NCBI GenBank assembly: GCA_016714465.1 | Contig: JADKDT010000007.1 | Coordinates: forward strand, 89,789-153,788 | Length of the DNA: 64,000 bases | Direction of reading: 5' to 3' | From: Candidatus Brachythrix odensensis | GTDB lineage: Bacteria; Chloroflexota; Anaerolineae; J036; Brachytrichaceae | Shown here: positions 52,536 to 62,954 of the stretch, piece after piece | How positions within the stretch are numbered: position 1 is the first letter of the stretch | Layout: each line of letters opens with the position of its first letter | Translations under genes and position numbers: made by a program | The notes under the pieces: model-generated | What the model saw: only the letters and a program-made list of their open reading frames with translations | What the model was told of the DNA's origin: nothing | The model's database searches: none

Positions 52536-54248
52536 ATGAACAAACCCGCATTCGACCGCTTCTATCGCTACGCCGAACTCACCGATCTCCTGAATGCGCT
52601 GGCTGGCGCGCATCCAGACCTGTGCGCCATCACCTCAATTGGACGCAGCCACGAGGGCCGCGAGATTTGGATGGCGACCCTGACCAGCGCCAAGACCGGC
52701 CCGGCCTCAGACAAGCCCGCATTCTGGGTGGACGCCAATATTCACGCGACCGAAGTGTCGCCATCAACCTGCGCGCTGTATGCGATCTACAAGGCGTTGA
52801 GCGGGTATGGCAGCGATGCCCAACTCACCCGGCTGCTCGACACCCGCGCGCTGTACATCGTGCCGCGGGCGAACCCGGATGGGGCCGAACTCTTCCTCGA
52901 TGAGCGCCATCGCCGCATTCGGTCATCCACCCGGCCCTACCCGCTCAAGGAGCGCCAGGACGGTCTGCACCTTGCCGACATCGATGGCGACGGGCGCATC
53001 TTGTCGATGCGGGTGCGCGATCCAAATGGCCCGTGGAAGGCCCATCCCGATGATGCGCGCCTGTTGATTGCGCGAGACCCGGCCGGCGGCGACAGCGGGC
53101 CGTTCTATCGCATCCTGCCCGAGGGCGAGATTCAGAACTACGACGGCGTCACGATCAAGCTCGCCCGCCCGCTGGAAGGCCTGGACCTCAATCGGAACTT
53201 CCCGGTCGAGTGGGCGATCGAGAGCGAACAGCCCGGAGCCGGCCCATATCCAACGAGCGAACCCGAGGTGCGGGCGATGGTCCAGTTCATCGTCGACCAC
53301 CCGAACATCACCGGCGCGATCACCTTTCACACCTACAGCGGGGTGTATCTCCGGCCGTATGGCACCCGGGCGGATGACACGATCGCGACCTCCGACCTGT
53401 GGACGATGCAGGAGATCGGCAAGACCATCACGAAGCTGACCGGCTATCCGGCTGTGTCGGTATTCCACGACTTCAAATACCACCCCAAGGAAACCATCAA
53501 GGGGGTCTTTGACGATTGGCTCTACGACCACCTCGGGGTGTATGCCTGGACGTGCGAGCTGTGGAGCCCGCAGCGCATGGCCGGGATCGATATGAAGAAG
53601 CCAAACGGCGGGGGCTACCGCTTCATGGATTGGTTTCGCCAGCACGATGTCGAGGACGACCTCAAGCTGCTCAAGTGGCAGGACGAGGCCCTCGGCGGGC
53701 GCGGTTTTGTCGCGTGGCAACCGTTCACCCATCCCCAGTTGGGCGACGTTGAGCTCGGGGGCTGGGATGCCGAACTGATGTGGCGCAATCCTCCATCGCA
53801 CTTGCTGGAGGCCGAGATTGCGCCACATGCGGATGTGATCTTCTGGCACGCCCTGATTTCGCCCGAGCTCTCCTTTCGGGAGTTCTCGGCCAAACGGGTG
53901 GGCGATTCGGCCTGGCACCTCCAGGCGGTGGTCGAGAATACCGGCTGGTTGCCCACAAGCGTGAGCACGCGCGCCGCCGAGAAGCGCCTGGTCCAGCCCT
54001 TGGAGCTCCTGCTGAGCCTGCCGGAGGGCGCGCGGCTGGTGAGCGGCGAACTCAAGACGGCCTGCGGGCAGCTCGAGGGGCGCGCGCTGAAGCTGACCAT
54101 GGGCGTGTGGGGCGGCAGTGACGCCAGCACCGACCGGGTCCGAGTCGAGTGGGTGCTTGAGGCGCCGGCCGGCGCGACGGTGACCGTTACCGCCCGGCAT
54201 GACCGGACGGGCAAGACCCGCGCGACGCTGACGCTGGTGCCATCCTAG
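52536..54248 (+). CDS. M14-family zinc carboxypeptidase
   Basis: 570-residue metallopeptidase. Zinc ligands: His-x-x-Glu in ANIHATEVS near residue 74 and a distant His in ITFHTYSGVYLRP. NRNFPVEWA and the GDDWLYDHLG-like segment complete the M14 site. No signal peptide is seen, so it appears cytoplasmic. A C-terminal beta domain (about 440-570) may bind substrate. It cleaves C-terminal residues of peptides; specificity unknown. Confidence 0.85.
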   Translation: MNKPAFDRFYRYAELTDLLNALAGAHPDLCAITSIGRSHEGREIWMATLTSAKTGPASDKPAFWVDANIHATEVSPSTCALYAIYKALSGYGSDAQLTRLLDTRALYIVPRANPDGAELFLDERHRRIRSSTRPYPLKERQDGLHLADIDGDGRILSMRVRDPNGPWKAHPDDARLLIARDPAGGDSGPFYRILPEGEIQNYDGVTIKLARPLEGLDLNRNFPVEWAIESEQPGAGPYPTSEPEVRAMVQFIVDHPNITGAITFHTYSGVYLRPYGTRADDTIATSDLWTMQEIGKTITKLTGYPAVSVFHDFKYHPKETIKGVFDDWLYDHLGVYAWTCELWSPQRMAGIDMKKPNGGGYRFMDWFRQHDVEDDLKLLKWQDEALGGRGFVAWQPFTHPQLGDVELGGWDAELMWRNPPSHLLEAEIAPHADVIFWHALISPELSFREFSAKRVGDSAWHLQAVVENTGWLPTSVSTRAAEKRLVQPLELLLSLPEGARLVSGELKTACGQLEGRALKLTMGVWGGSDASTDRVRVEWVLEAPAGATVTVTARHDRTGKTRATLTLVPS

Positions 54249-54257
54249 GAAAAGGTT

Positions 54258-54302
54258 CCGAGATCGCAATCCCCGCGCTTCGCGCGGGGATTGCGATCTC
54301 GG
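54258..54302. terminator. 21-bp hairpin, GAGATC-CCCCG family
   Basis: Perfect arms 54258-54278 and 54282-54302, loop TTC. It follows the carboxypeptidase stop; nearly the same sequence as the hairpin at 26945. Confidence 0.6.
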
Positions 54303-54333
54303 CATTTATTGCGCTCAACCATCAAATTCGACC

Positions 54334-55668
54334 ATGACCACAAGAAAGCACATCCAACTCAAGACAGAACTGCCCGGGCCGGGCAGCCGCGCGTTGGTCG
54401 CGCGGCGCGATGCGAGCATGCCGGCCGGGTTCGCAAGTCGACGCCCCTGGCGATCAAACGCGCACGGGGCCATGGTCGAGGACGTCGACGGCAATATGCT
54501 GCTCGACTTCACCGGCGGGATCGGGTGCTGAATGTCGGGCACACCCGACCGAGGTCGTTAAGCCATCCGGGCCCAGGCCGGCGAGCTGATCCACATCAGC
54601 GGGCTGGTCGCCACGACCGAGCCGCATGTGCGCCTGGCCGGAGAAACTGTGCGCCATCGCGCCGATCCCCGGGCCCAAGAAAGCGATGATCAACAACAGC
54701 GGGGCCGAGGCGGTTGAGACCGCCATCGCGACGGCCCGGGCGGCGACCGGCCGGCAAGCCATCATCGCGTTTGAGGGCGCCTATCACGGCCGGACGCTGC
54801 TGACCCAGTCGCTGACCAGCAAGTACGCCTTGTTCAAGAAGAACTTCGGGCCGTTTGCGCCGGAGATCTATCGGGTCCCCTACCCCTACTTGACCGGATG
54901 GTGGCCGCGGACACGATGACCGACGAACAGAAGGTCGAGCTGGTATGGGAGTCGTTTGAGCGGGCGCTGGTCGCCCATGTCATGCCCGAGGCCGTGGCCG
55001 CCGTCATCGTCGAGCCGGTGCAGGGCGAGGGTGGGTTCATCCCGATGCCGGTCGAGTTCATGCGCCGGCTGCGGGCGACCTGCGATCGCTATGGCATTTT
55101 GCTCATCGCCGATGAGATCCAATGCGGGATGGCCCGCACCGGCAAGATGTTCGCGATGGAGCATTTCGGGGTATCGCCCGACATCATCACCCTGGCCAAA
55201 AGCATGGGCGGCGGGATGCCGATTGCGGCGACCGTGGGCCGGGCCGAGGTTATGGACAAGCCCCATCTTGGCGGTCTGGGCGGCACCTATTGGACAATCC
55301 GATCACCTGCGCGGCGTCGCTGGCGGCGATTCAATTGATCGAGGACCAGGACCTGCCGGCCGGGCGCGGCATGTCGGCGGGATCGCCTGCGACCGGCTGA
55401 AGGACATGCAGTCGCGGATCGGCATCATCGGTGATGTGCGCGGGTTGGGCGCCATGCTGGCCATCGAGCTCGTCGACGACCGGGCCACCAGAAGCCGCTG
55501 GCGGTAGAGCGCACCCTGTCGGTGGTGAACTTACGCGGCCCAGAAATGGCGTGCTGATGATCCGCTGCGGGCTGTATCAAATGGCGTGCGCTTCCTGTTC
55601 CCTCGTCATCACCGATAGCGAGTTGAGCGAGGGCTGGATGTGGTGGAAGAGGCGTTTTGCAGGCGTGA
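54334..55668 (+). pseudogene. GabT-like 4-aminobutyrate aminotransferase, many frameshifts
   Basis: A class III aminotransferase spread over at least four frames. N-terminus: HIQLKTELPGPGSRALVARRD, close to GabT. Next come NSGAEAVETAIATARAATG and FEGAYHGRTLLTQSLTS, then the middle VIVEPVQGEGGF, LLIADEIQCGMARTGKMFAMEHFG and the PLP lysine region LAKSMGGGMPIA. The tail is IRCGLYQ with LFPLVITDSELSEG. All key residues can be read, so this is more likely a gene with sequencing indels than a decayed one. Stop set at 55666-55668. Confidence 0.7.
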
Positions 55669-55681
55669 GTATTGTTCTTCT

Positions 55682-55730
55682 GCAGGAATACTCCCGGCCC
55701 GGAGTAAGCCGGGCCGGGGCGTATTCCTGC
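55682..55730. terminator. Imperfect hairpin between the gabT-like and Gfo/Idh genes
   Basis: Arms of about 20 bp with one bulge (around 55682-55702 and 55709-55730). It follows the gabT-like gene. Confidence 0.45.
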
Positions 55731-55810
55731 AAGAAACCAAGGGCAGTAAATTCATCTTTCGCAATACAGGCTTGAGCCGCGGAATGCGGCTGCGCCAAGA
55801 GAGATACAAC

Positions 55811-56801
55811 ATGACGACACTGCACTGGGGATTCTGGGCGCGGCCCAGATCGCCGGCTCCGTATGATCCCGGCCATGTCAAGGCCGCCAAAACAACACGC
55901 TGACGGCCATCGGCAACCGCGATCTCAGGCGCGCGCAAAAGCTTGCGGCGCTCGGCGATGGCGCGCATGCCTACGACTCATATGAGGCGGTTCTGGCGGA
56001 TAAGGATGTCAACGCGGGTATATATCCCGCTTCCGAACAGGATGCACGCCAGTGGGCGATCAAAGCCGCCGGGCGGGCAAGCACGTTCTGGTCGAGAAGA
56101 CCTTCGCGACCAACGCCGAGGATGCCGAACGGGTGATTGACGTGCGCGAAAGTCAGGGCGTCACCGTCAGCGAATCGCTCATGTATCGCTTTCACCCGCT
56201 GACCCGGCGCATCCTCGACATCACCCGAAGCGGCATGCTGGGGAAGATCCGATCGATCAACACCACGTTCGCCTTCACGCTCGAAGACCCGAACGACATT
56301 CGGCGAAGCCAGCCATTGGCGGGCGGCGCGCTGAATGACCTCGGCACGTATTGCGTGCACATCGCCCGCGCGATTGCCGCCGACGAACCGATCGAGGTCA
56401 TGGCGCGCGGGACTTTCGGGCCAAGCGCACTGGACGAGACCATCACCGGTCTGATGCGGTTTCCCAACGACATCACGGCCACATTCGCGGCCAGTTTCGA
56501 TATGCCCCGGATAAGCCCGCTCATCGTGGTTGGCACGCGCGGCATGATGTATGTGCCGCACCTGTTCACCTATTTCTCCGACAACGTCATACGGATCACG
56601 CTTGACGATCGGCAGCACCGGGTGAACTCCAGCGAAACAATCGAGCACATCGCCAATTCTGACCCGTATATTCTCGTGCTCGAGGACTTTGCCGAGGCGA
56701 TCGGCGTGAAGCGGGCGCCCAAGATCAGCCCGGACGCGATCCTGAAGCATCAGCGTGTTCTGGATGCGTTGATCTCGTCGGCGCGCGGCGATTGCGTTTG
56801 A
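55811..56801 (+). pseudogene. Gfo/Idh/MocA-family oxidoreductase, N-terminal frameshifts
   Basis: NAD(P)-dependent sugar-type dehydrogenase. The N-terminus MTTLHWG (intended frame GAAQIAG) is a Rossmann start; NRDLRRAQKLAALGDGAHAYDSYEAVL follows in another frame. After 56052 one frame reads AGKHVLVEKTFATNAED, the EKP-like catalytic lysine segment, then ESLMYRFHPLTRRI and the C-terminal domain to the stop at 56801. Two or more indels lie before 56080. Substrate unknown. Coding sequence is otherwise well preserved. Confidence 0.7.
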
Positions 56802-56823
56802 GACTATAATCGCGGCGTTCGTT

Positions 56824-56911
56824 GGAGAGATGCCAGAGTGGTTGAATGGGACGGTCTCGAAAACCGTTGTAGGTCTATGGCCTACCGTGAGTTCGAATCT
56901 CACTCTCTCCG
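56824..56911 (+). tRNA. tRNA-Ser(CGA)
   Basis: 88-base class II tRNA. Acceptor arms GGAGAGA and TCTCTCC; anticodon loop CTCGAAA with anticodon CGA; long variable arm with TAGGTC/GGCCTA pairing; T-loop GTTCGAATC. A TATAAT box lies at 56805-56810. CCA is not encoded. Confidence 0.95.
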
Positions 56912-56920
56912 CTCGTGACT

Positions 56921-56994
56921 GGGCCGGCGGCCCGGACTGCTGGAGCGTCCGCAAGGATGGTCCGCTCCCCGGCCGCCGGCCCTGACCCTTTTTC
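56921..56994 (+). terminator. Intrinsic terminator after tRNA-Ser(CGA)
   Basis: 12-bp GC-only arms (56921-56932 and 56971-56982) with an internal smaller hairpin, followed by CCCTTTTTC. Starts 10 bases after the tRNA. Confidence 0.75.
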
Positions 56995-57570
56995 ATGTCA
57001 GCCAGATGCGTGGAATGCCCGAATGAAGCCGTGGAACGGTGCGAAGTCACAGGAATCCCGCTGTGCGCCCAGCATCTGTAGTCCGCCGATGACGGCCGGC
57101 GGATCAGTCAGGCCGTCGCCCGTCAGCTCAGCCAAGCGGCGTCACCGTCTTCTCGCCGCAGACCTACCTCACGACCCTCGGCGCAGCCCGTCGAACTGCC
57201 CCGCTTGCCGATGGCGCCGCCCCCTCGCCCATGCCAACAACAACCATGACGTGATCGCGGCCCTGGCCTTTGGCACGGGGATGCTGTCGATCGCGACCTG
57301 CTTTGGGATCGGGGCCGCCGTCTGCGCAGCTCCGCTCCCGCTGGTGCCACTGATCCTTGGGTTGGTCGGCCTGGGCGGCGCGCGGCATGCCCGCGATCCG
57401 CAGCGCGGCTTTTCTCATGGACGGACTTGGGCGGCTCCGGCTTCGTCGCCATCACCCTGCTCCTCCTCGTTGCGGCCCTGGCCTTTGGAATCACTGGGCC
57501 ACTGCAGACGCTCTTTACACGGGTGTGCTGCGGGCTCCTAATCGCCGGCGGCACAGGTTTATTGGAATAA
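56995..57570 (+). pseudogene. Small zinc-finger plus membrane protein, broken by a stop and frameshifts
   Basis: The first frame gives MSARCVECPNEAVERC and CAQHL, a zinc-binding knuckle like a B-box, then TAG. The same frame continues (SADDGRRISQAVARQL). Later frames give VTVFSPQTYL, then a membrane pair (ALAFGTGMLSIATCFGIGA with LPLVPLILGLVGLGGA), and finally FVAITLLLLVAALAFGITG to a TAA at 57568-57570. Together they would form a protein of about 185 residues, zinc finger then DUF4190-like membrane helices. Function unknown. Confidence 0.5.
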
Positions 57571-57654
57571 ACCCCGGCGGAGCCGGGATCATTCCGATAT
57601 CTGTTTGCAGCGGCGCAACCTATAATCGGCGAATGCGATCGAACGAGGGATTTC

Positions 57655-58590
57655 ATGCGCGTACTGATCACCGGGATGAACGGATTTGCTGGCAGCCACC
57701 TGGCGGACTTGCTGATCGCCGAGACGCACTGGCTGCTCATCGGGGCCTCGCGAAATGCCAGCGGCGAGCGCACGAGTCCGCGCATGTCGTGGTGGAATTT
57801 GGATCTGCGCGACGCGGACGCGGTCAAGCGGCTGATCAAACTCGAGCGGCCCGATCTCGTCATCCACCTCGCCGCCCAGCCATATGTGCCGGCCGCCTGG
57901 GACGATCCGTGGGCGACCTTCGAGATGAACGTCCGCCCGCAGCAGAACCTCTTTGACGCGCTGCTGGCCAGCCGGCTCACCCCGCGCATCCTGATTGCGT
58001 CGTCGGTTGAGGTATATGGCCCGCCGTCCGACACCGGCGACCTGCCCTTCCGCGAAACCCGCCCAACCATGCCGGTCAGCCCCATATGGGGTGAGCAAGG
58101 TCGCCAGGAGGCGATGGCGCTGCAGTATCGGCGCAGCCATGGCCTGGATGTCGTCGTGGCCCGGCCGTTCAATCCACATCGGCCCGCGCCAAACCATGAG
58201 CTCAGCGGCCAATCAATTCGCCCAACAGATCGCCGAAGATTGAGGCGGGATTGCGCGAGCCGGTGCTGCGGGTTGGGAACATGACCGCCCAACGCGACTT
58301 CTCCGACGTCCGCGATGTTGCGCGGGCCTATCTTGGACTCATCCGCCTGGGCGAGCCAGGCGAGATCTACAACATCTGCAGCGGCCAGCCACGCTCGGTC
58401 TAGGCCCTGCTCGATATCTTGCTCAGCAAGTCACATAAGACGATTAGATTGAGCCTGATCCAGCCAGGATGCGGCCCGCCGACACGCTGGTCAGCTATGG
58501 GTCCAACGAAAAATCGACAGCCGCGACGGGTTGGACGCCGCAGATCCTTCGAGCAGTTGGTCTCGGACATCCTGGACGATTGGCGGTGCG
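57655..58590 (+). pseudogene. GDP-mannose 4,6-dehydratase-like epimerase, frameshifted
   Basis: NAD-dependent nucleotide-sugar dehydratase. MRVLITGMNGFAGSHLADLL is the Rossmann start, then PDLVIHLAAQPYVP, the Ser/Tyr region IASSVEVYG and the substrate segment VVVARPFNPHRPA. Shifts near 58090 and 58210 and a stop at 58401-58403 break it. RDFSDVRDVARAYLGLI and GEIYNICSGQPRSV are in the later frame, and the end reads ATGWTPQIL, typical of Gmd. GDP-fucose or deoxysugar supply is the likely role. A TATAAT box lies at 57621-57626. End approximate. Confidence 0.7.
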
Positions 58591-59237
58591 GGAACCGAGA
58601 AGGCAGCCGAGCCGGTGACTCGGGTCGTCTGAGTTCTGAGTCCACCTTTCGCAAGGATAGGGCCGGCCCCGAAAGGGCCACGTGATGCCGGCGCGCCCTT
58701 AGGAGCCAGCAAACACAGCATGAGCCCTGAAAGGGCGAAATCCGGAATCGGCCTCAAGGGTCGTCCGCGCGGTCGAAGGACCTCCTACGCCGACCTTTCA
58801 GCGGAAGCGCCGTGCGCTGGGGGCAGGCGCTGCGCCCCGGCATTAAATCGGTTCCGGCGGGGCCATCTGTTGAACGAATGCTTCCTTAGGCCAAAGGGAT
58901 CCGCCTGGTTCCTAAAGCCAGCCCGCCCCCCTTGAAGAACGAGGGCAGGAAGGCCATTTACTTGGAGGCGGATATCTTGCCCGAGGCGGCTGAGCACCCT
59001 TCCCGGCGTCGCTCAGTGATCCGCCCGGGCGGCGGGCAAGATGCCCAAAGGCATTACCGATCCGCACCTGCCAATCTTTCGTGCACCTGGGTCCTTCGGG
59101 GCCGCCGTCGATAGCGGCAGAGCACCGCTTCTCGGCATGCGCGGCGCTCCGGTTCGGGCCGCCCGGAAAGGAGGCCTGGCTCCAAGAGCCAAAGGAGACC
59201 TTTGGCCTTGTTGAAAGGGGACTGCGCGCCGCGTCCG
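58591..59237. other. Region without recognisable gene
   Basis: No frame gives a known protein. It holds several short inverted repeats, among them ATCTTGCCCG near 58974 with CGGGCAAGAT near 59033, and the word CCAAAGG with CCTTTGG near 59190-59205. Base composition is unchanged. Low sequence quality prevents a firm statement. Confidence 0.4.
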
Positions 59238-60883
59238 TCAGCGCCCCGCCACCGACAACAGCACGCTCATCAGCACCTGGGCGACGATGATCTTGGTGAT
59301 CGCCAGACATCGGGTAGGCCTGGGCGTAGCCGGCGCGGCCGGTCATCGCCGGCGCGCTGCTCGACGACAGGCCGGCAAACCAGGCTGGGTCATGATCGCG
59401 GCCAGAATCCCGATCAAACGCCCCATCGGGGATGCGCAGCACCTTGTAGCCAACAACGAGGATCGACGACTGCGACGATGATGCATACGGCGGCGGCCAC
59501 CGCGATCACGACCGCATCGCCGGAGGCGATCGTCCGGGCGAGATCTAGCCCGCGCCCGACCCAACCCCGCCAAAGACAGCACCAGGCCGAATTGGCGCAG
59601 GGTGAGATTGGCGTTATACGCGCAGGCCCCACACCAGCGGCCCGAGCGCTCCAGAGCGCGCCCAGGCCAGCCGACACGAGCAGCGGTCCGCCCGCGATGC
59701 CCAGGGCGCAGGGTAATGCCGCCGGCAGGGGAATGGCTACAAAGCCAGCCAACACGACCGGGGCCAGCCCGAATTGGGAAGGTAAGCACGTCGACCTCGC
59801 TCAACGCGCGATACGAGTCGCCAAAGAACTTGGCTGCGGCGGCCAGATCTTCGCGCCGGGCGATCACCCGGACCCGATCGCCAAGCTCAAGGCGCATGTC
59901 CCCCCGCGCGATCATGTCGGCGTCGCCCCGGCGCACCCGGGTGACCACCGCGCCGATCACCTTTGGCAGGTTCAGCTCGCCGAAGGCGAGGGTGCGCCCG
60001 GCGACGCGCGGATTCGAGACAAAGATGCGTCGATAGTCGAGTTCGGCGCTCCAACTCGAGATGAATGTCACTCGGTTCGCCAACCAGGGCTTAAGTGATC
60101 CAGGTCGCGCCGCCGACGACGGTCAGATCGCCCTCGCGCAGGACAACTGATCCGGTCGCCAGGACGTCATCCTCATGCCGCACCCAGCCGACGATGACGT
60201 CGAGGGGATGCTCCGGCCATGATCCGGGAGAGGCTGGCGCCCGATCGCCGCCGCCTGGAGTTTTACCCGCAACGTGCGCGACGCATCTGGCGGCGGTCAG
60301 GCGAACTGCCCTGGGTTGCCTCGGCTTTCGCGTAGTTGATCCGAAAAACCTTCTCGGCGACGACGATGACAACCAGGGTCAGCACGATCCCGAGCGGATA
60401 GCCGATCGAGAAGCTGACGGATTAGGGCCGTTGACGAGCGCTTCGACCAATTCAGGCGGGACCGTGCCCTTGATGAATCTCGCGCATGGCGGCCAGCGAA
60501 GCAGCATTGGTAAAGCTCCCGGTAAACAGCCCGGTCCCGACCGCGGGTCCGAACCCAAACCCCACCGCTACCAGCGCCACCACAAGGGCGGCCAAGACAA
60601 CTGCGGCACCCGCGAAGAGGCTCTCCCTGAGGCCCGGCCCGCGCAGCGACGCAAACGACCGGCCGCTGCTGAGACCCAACAGATACAGGAAGATGGCCAG
60701 CCCAAGCTGCTGGATGATCGGGCACCCGCATGCGCGGGCTGAGGGCGCCAAGAACAGCGCGCTGAACAACACAGCCGAGACGCCCAGGCTGACCCCGCCA
60801 AAGCGGAGTTGCCCGAGCAGATAGCCCAGGGCCGCGATGGCGAAGAGCAGCAGCAGCGGGTTGTTCTCAAGCAGTTCAATCAT
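59238..60883 (-). pseudogene. YidE/AspT-family transporter, many frameshifts
   Basis: Duplicated membrane transporter with a central pair of TrkA-C domains. N-terminal half: MIELLENNPLLLLFAIAALGYLLG, then LGLAIFLYLLGLSSGRSF and GTGLFTGSFTNAASLAA, the family repeat. Middle frame: RRIFVSNPRVAGRTLAFGELNL, TrkA-C-like, with GDMRLELGDRVRVIARREDL. The second membrane half is in pieces (AIPLPAALPCALGIAGGPLLVSAGLGAL). The end TKIIVAQVLMSVLLS is followed by TGA at 59238-59240. Relatives carry dicarboxylates or amino acids such as aspartate/alanine. Order and motifs are complete. Confidence 0.72.
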
Positions 60884-60979
60884 GCGCGCCTGGCGAATAT
60901 TCCAAAGGGTGGCCCCCATTATTCCACTCCCTTCGCACAACCGGGATGCGTGCTCACCCTTAAGTATTCGCGCACTGGG

Positions 60980-62819
60980 TCAGAACCGCTCGGACGGCAA
61001 TCCCCAATGCTCAGGCGAGCGCCACAGGGCAGACAGGATCAACTCCCGGATAAAGATCATCTCCTGGGGCAGCCGATCGCAGCAGCGGGCGAAGAGTGAT
61101 CGTGCGAGGCGACCTCCTGCTGCCACAGGTCGCGATCGACCGACATCACCTCATCAAATTGGGCGCGTTCGCAGGTCTCAGTCCGCGCCAATCCAGATCG
61201 CCGTGCCGGGGCACCATCCAGCGGGCTTTCCACCGCCACCGCATGGCCATGGGTGCGCCCCGACGATCCATTTCCAAGATGCGACATGTTCACGCCAAAC
61301 TCCGGCCACAGAAAGTTGCCGTCCTTGTCCTTGCCGAACCAATTGACCAGAAAGACCCGGGGCGGATTAGGCAGGCGCCGCCTGAAGTTCAGCCAGTGAT
61401 TGAAGTAGTCGGCCATGTTGTAGCCGCAAAAAGGGCAGCATGGCGGAAACGGATCGCGCCGGACCGCCGCGGTGCCACCTTCGCCGAGGCGGCCGTGGTC
61501 TCCGAGCCCATGGTCGCCGCGGCATAACCCGGTAAGCCCAATTGAAGGCCTGGTAAACCAGCGGCACAACGGTCGATCGACGCCCTCCGAAGATGAAGGC
61601 GCTGATCGGAACGCCGTTCGGGTCGTCGCAGGCGGGATCGATCGAGGCAGCCCTCGATCGGCGGGTGAAACGGGCGCATTCGGATGGCGGCCGGGCGGCC
61701 GCGGCTCGCCGGGGTCCAACCTTGCCAGTCCAGTCGATCAAATGGGCGGGCGGGTGTTTGGTCTTGCCCTCCCACCACACGTCGCCATCGTCGGTCAGGC
61801 GACGTTGGTGAAGAGGGTGTTCGCCCGGATGCTGGCCATCGCGTTTGGATTGGACTTCTCGGAGGTGCCGGGCGCGACGCCAAAGAAGCCCGCCTCCGGA
61901 TTGATGGCATAGATCCGCCGTCGGGGCCTGGCTTGATCCAGGTGATGTCGTCGCCGACGGTCGAAACATCCCAGCCCCCTCGGACTGAAACGGGGCGGGC
62001 GGGATCATCATCGCGAAGTTGGTCTTGCCACAAGCGCTGGGGAACCAGCCGCGACCATAGGTTCCTGCGCCCTGGGGGTTCCTGACCCTGAGGATGAGCA
62101 TGTGCTCGGCCAGCCAGCCCTGCTCCGGCACACCGGGGAGCAATTCGGAGCGCAAAGCATTTTTGCCCAGCAACGCGTTCCCGCCGTAGCCGCTGCCATA
62201 GGACCAAATCTGGCGTTCTTCCAGAAATGCACGATGTATTTTGTCTCGCGGTTGCACGGCCAGGGCTCATCGAGCTGCCCAGGCGCCAGCGGCGCGCCGC
62301 CGACCGAGTGCAGACAGCGCACGAATTCAACGTCGCAAAGCGCATCGAGGACTTTGGCCCACATGCGGGTCATGATCCGCATACTCACCGCCACGTAGGG
62401 CGAATCGGTAAGCTGGACGCCGATATGGGCGATGGACGAGCCGATCGGGCCCATGCTGAACGGCACGACATACATCACCCGGCCGCGCATGGCGCCGTCG
62501 AAAAGTCCGTTGAGGGTCGCCTTCATCTCGCGAGGCTGAACCCAGTTGTTCATCGGGCCGGCATCGCCCTTGTCCAGGCTGCAGATATAGGTCCTGTCCT
62601 CAACCCGTGCGACATCCTACCGAGATCCGACGGGCCAGAAAGGGATTGGGGCGTTTGCAGGATCCAGCCGGATAAAGCGTGATCGCGACCATCTGGTTGC
62701 ACAGCCCGTCGTATCCGCCTGAGATCCGTCGCACAGATGAATCGCGTCAGGTTTTGCACAGAACGGCGATCTTCGCAATCACGCGCGCAAGGCCAGGTGC
62801 CAGTCTGCTGGATGTCCAT
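60980..62819 (-). pseudogene. pckG: Phosphoenolpyruvate carboxykinase (GTP), many frameshifts
   Basis: Converts oxaloacetate and GTP to phosphoenolpyruvate. Recognisable pieces in order: NNWVQPREMKATLNGLFDGAMRGR and YVVPFSMGPIG, then DSPYVAVSMRIMTRM, FHSYGSGYGGNALLGKN-type segment, the P-loop-like kinase motif FPSACGKTNFAMM, SAFIFGGRR, and the tail FCGYNMADYFNHWLNF with NWFGKDKDGNFLWPEFG. The C-terminus RELILSALWRSPEHWGLPSERF ends at the TGA 60980-60982. It is split over more than eight indels. All catalytic segments are present, so the gene is probably intact in the organism. N-terminal start tentative. Confidence 0.8.
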
Positions 62820-62954
62820 ATTGCTAACTTCCTTGCCGGCACGGATCAGACCCGCAACGCCACCCACCTATTCTGCCGGATTACCTCGAGTTTTCAGATA
62901 TTCGTCGTCGTTCCCGCAAACGCCGGGAAATGACGGTCGATATCTGCGCGGCGT

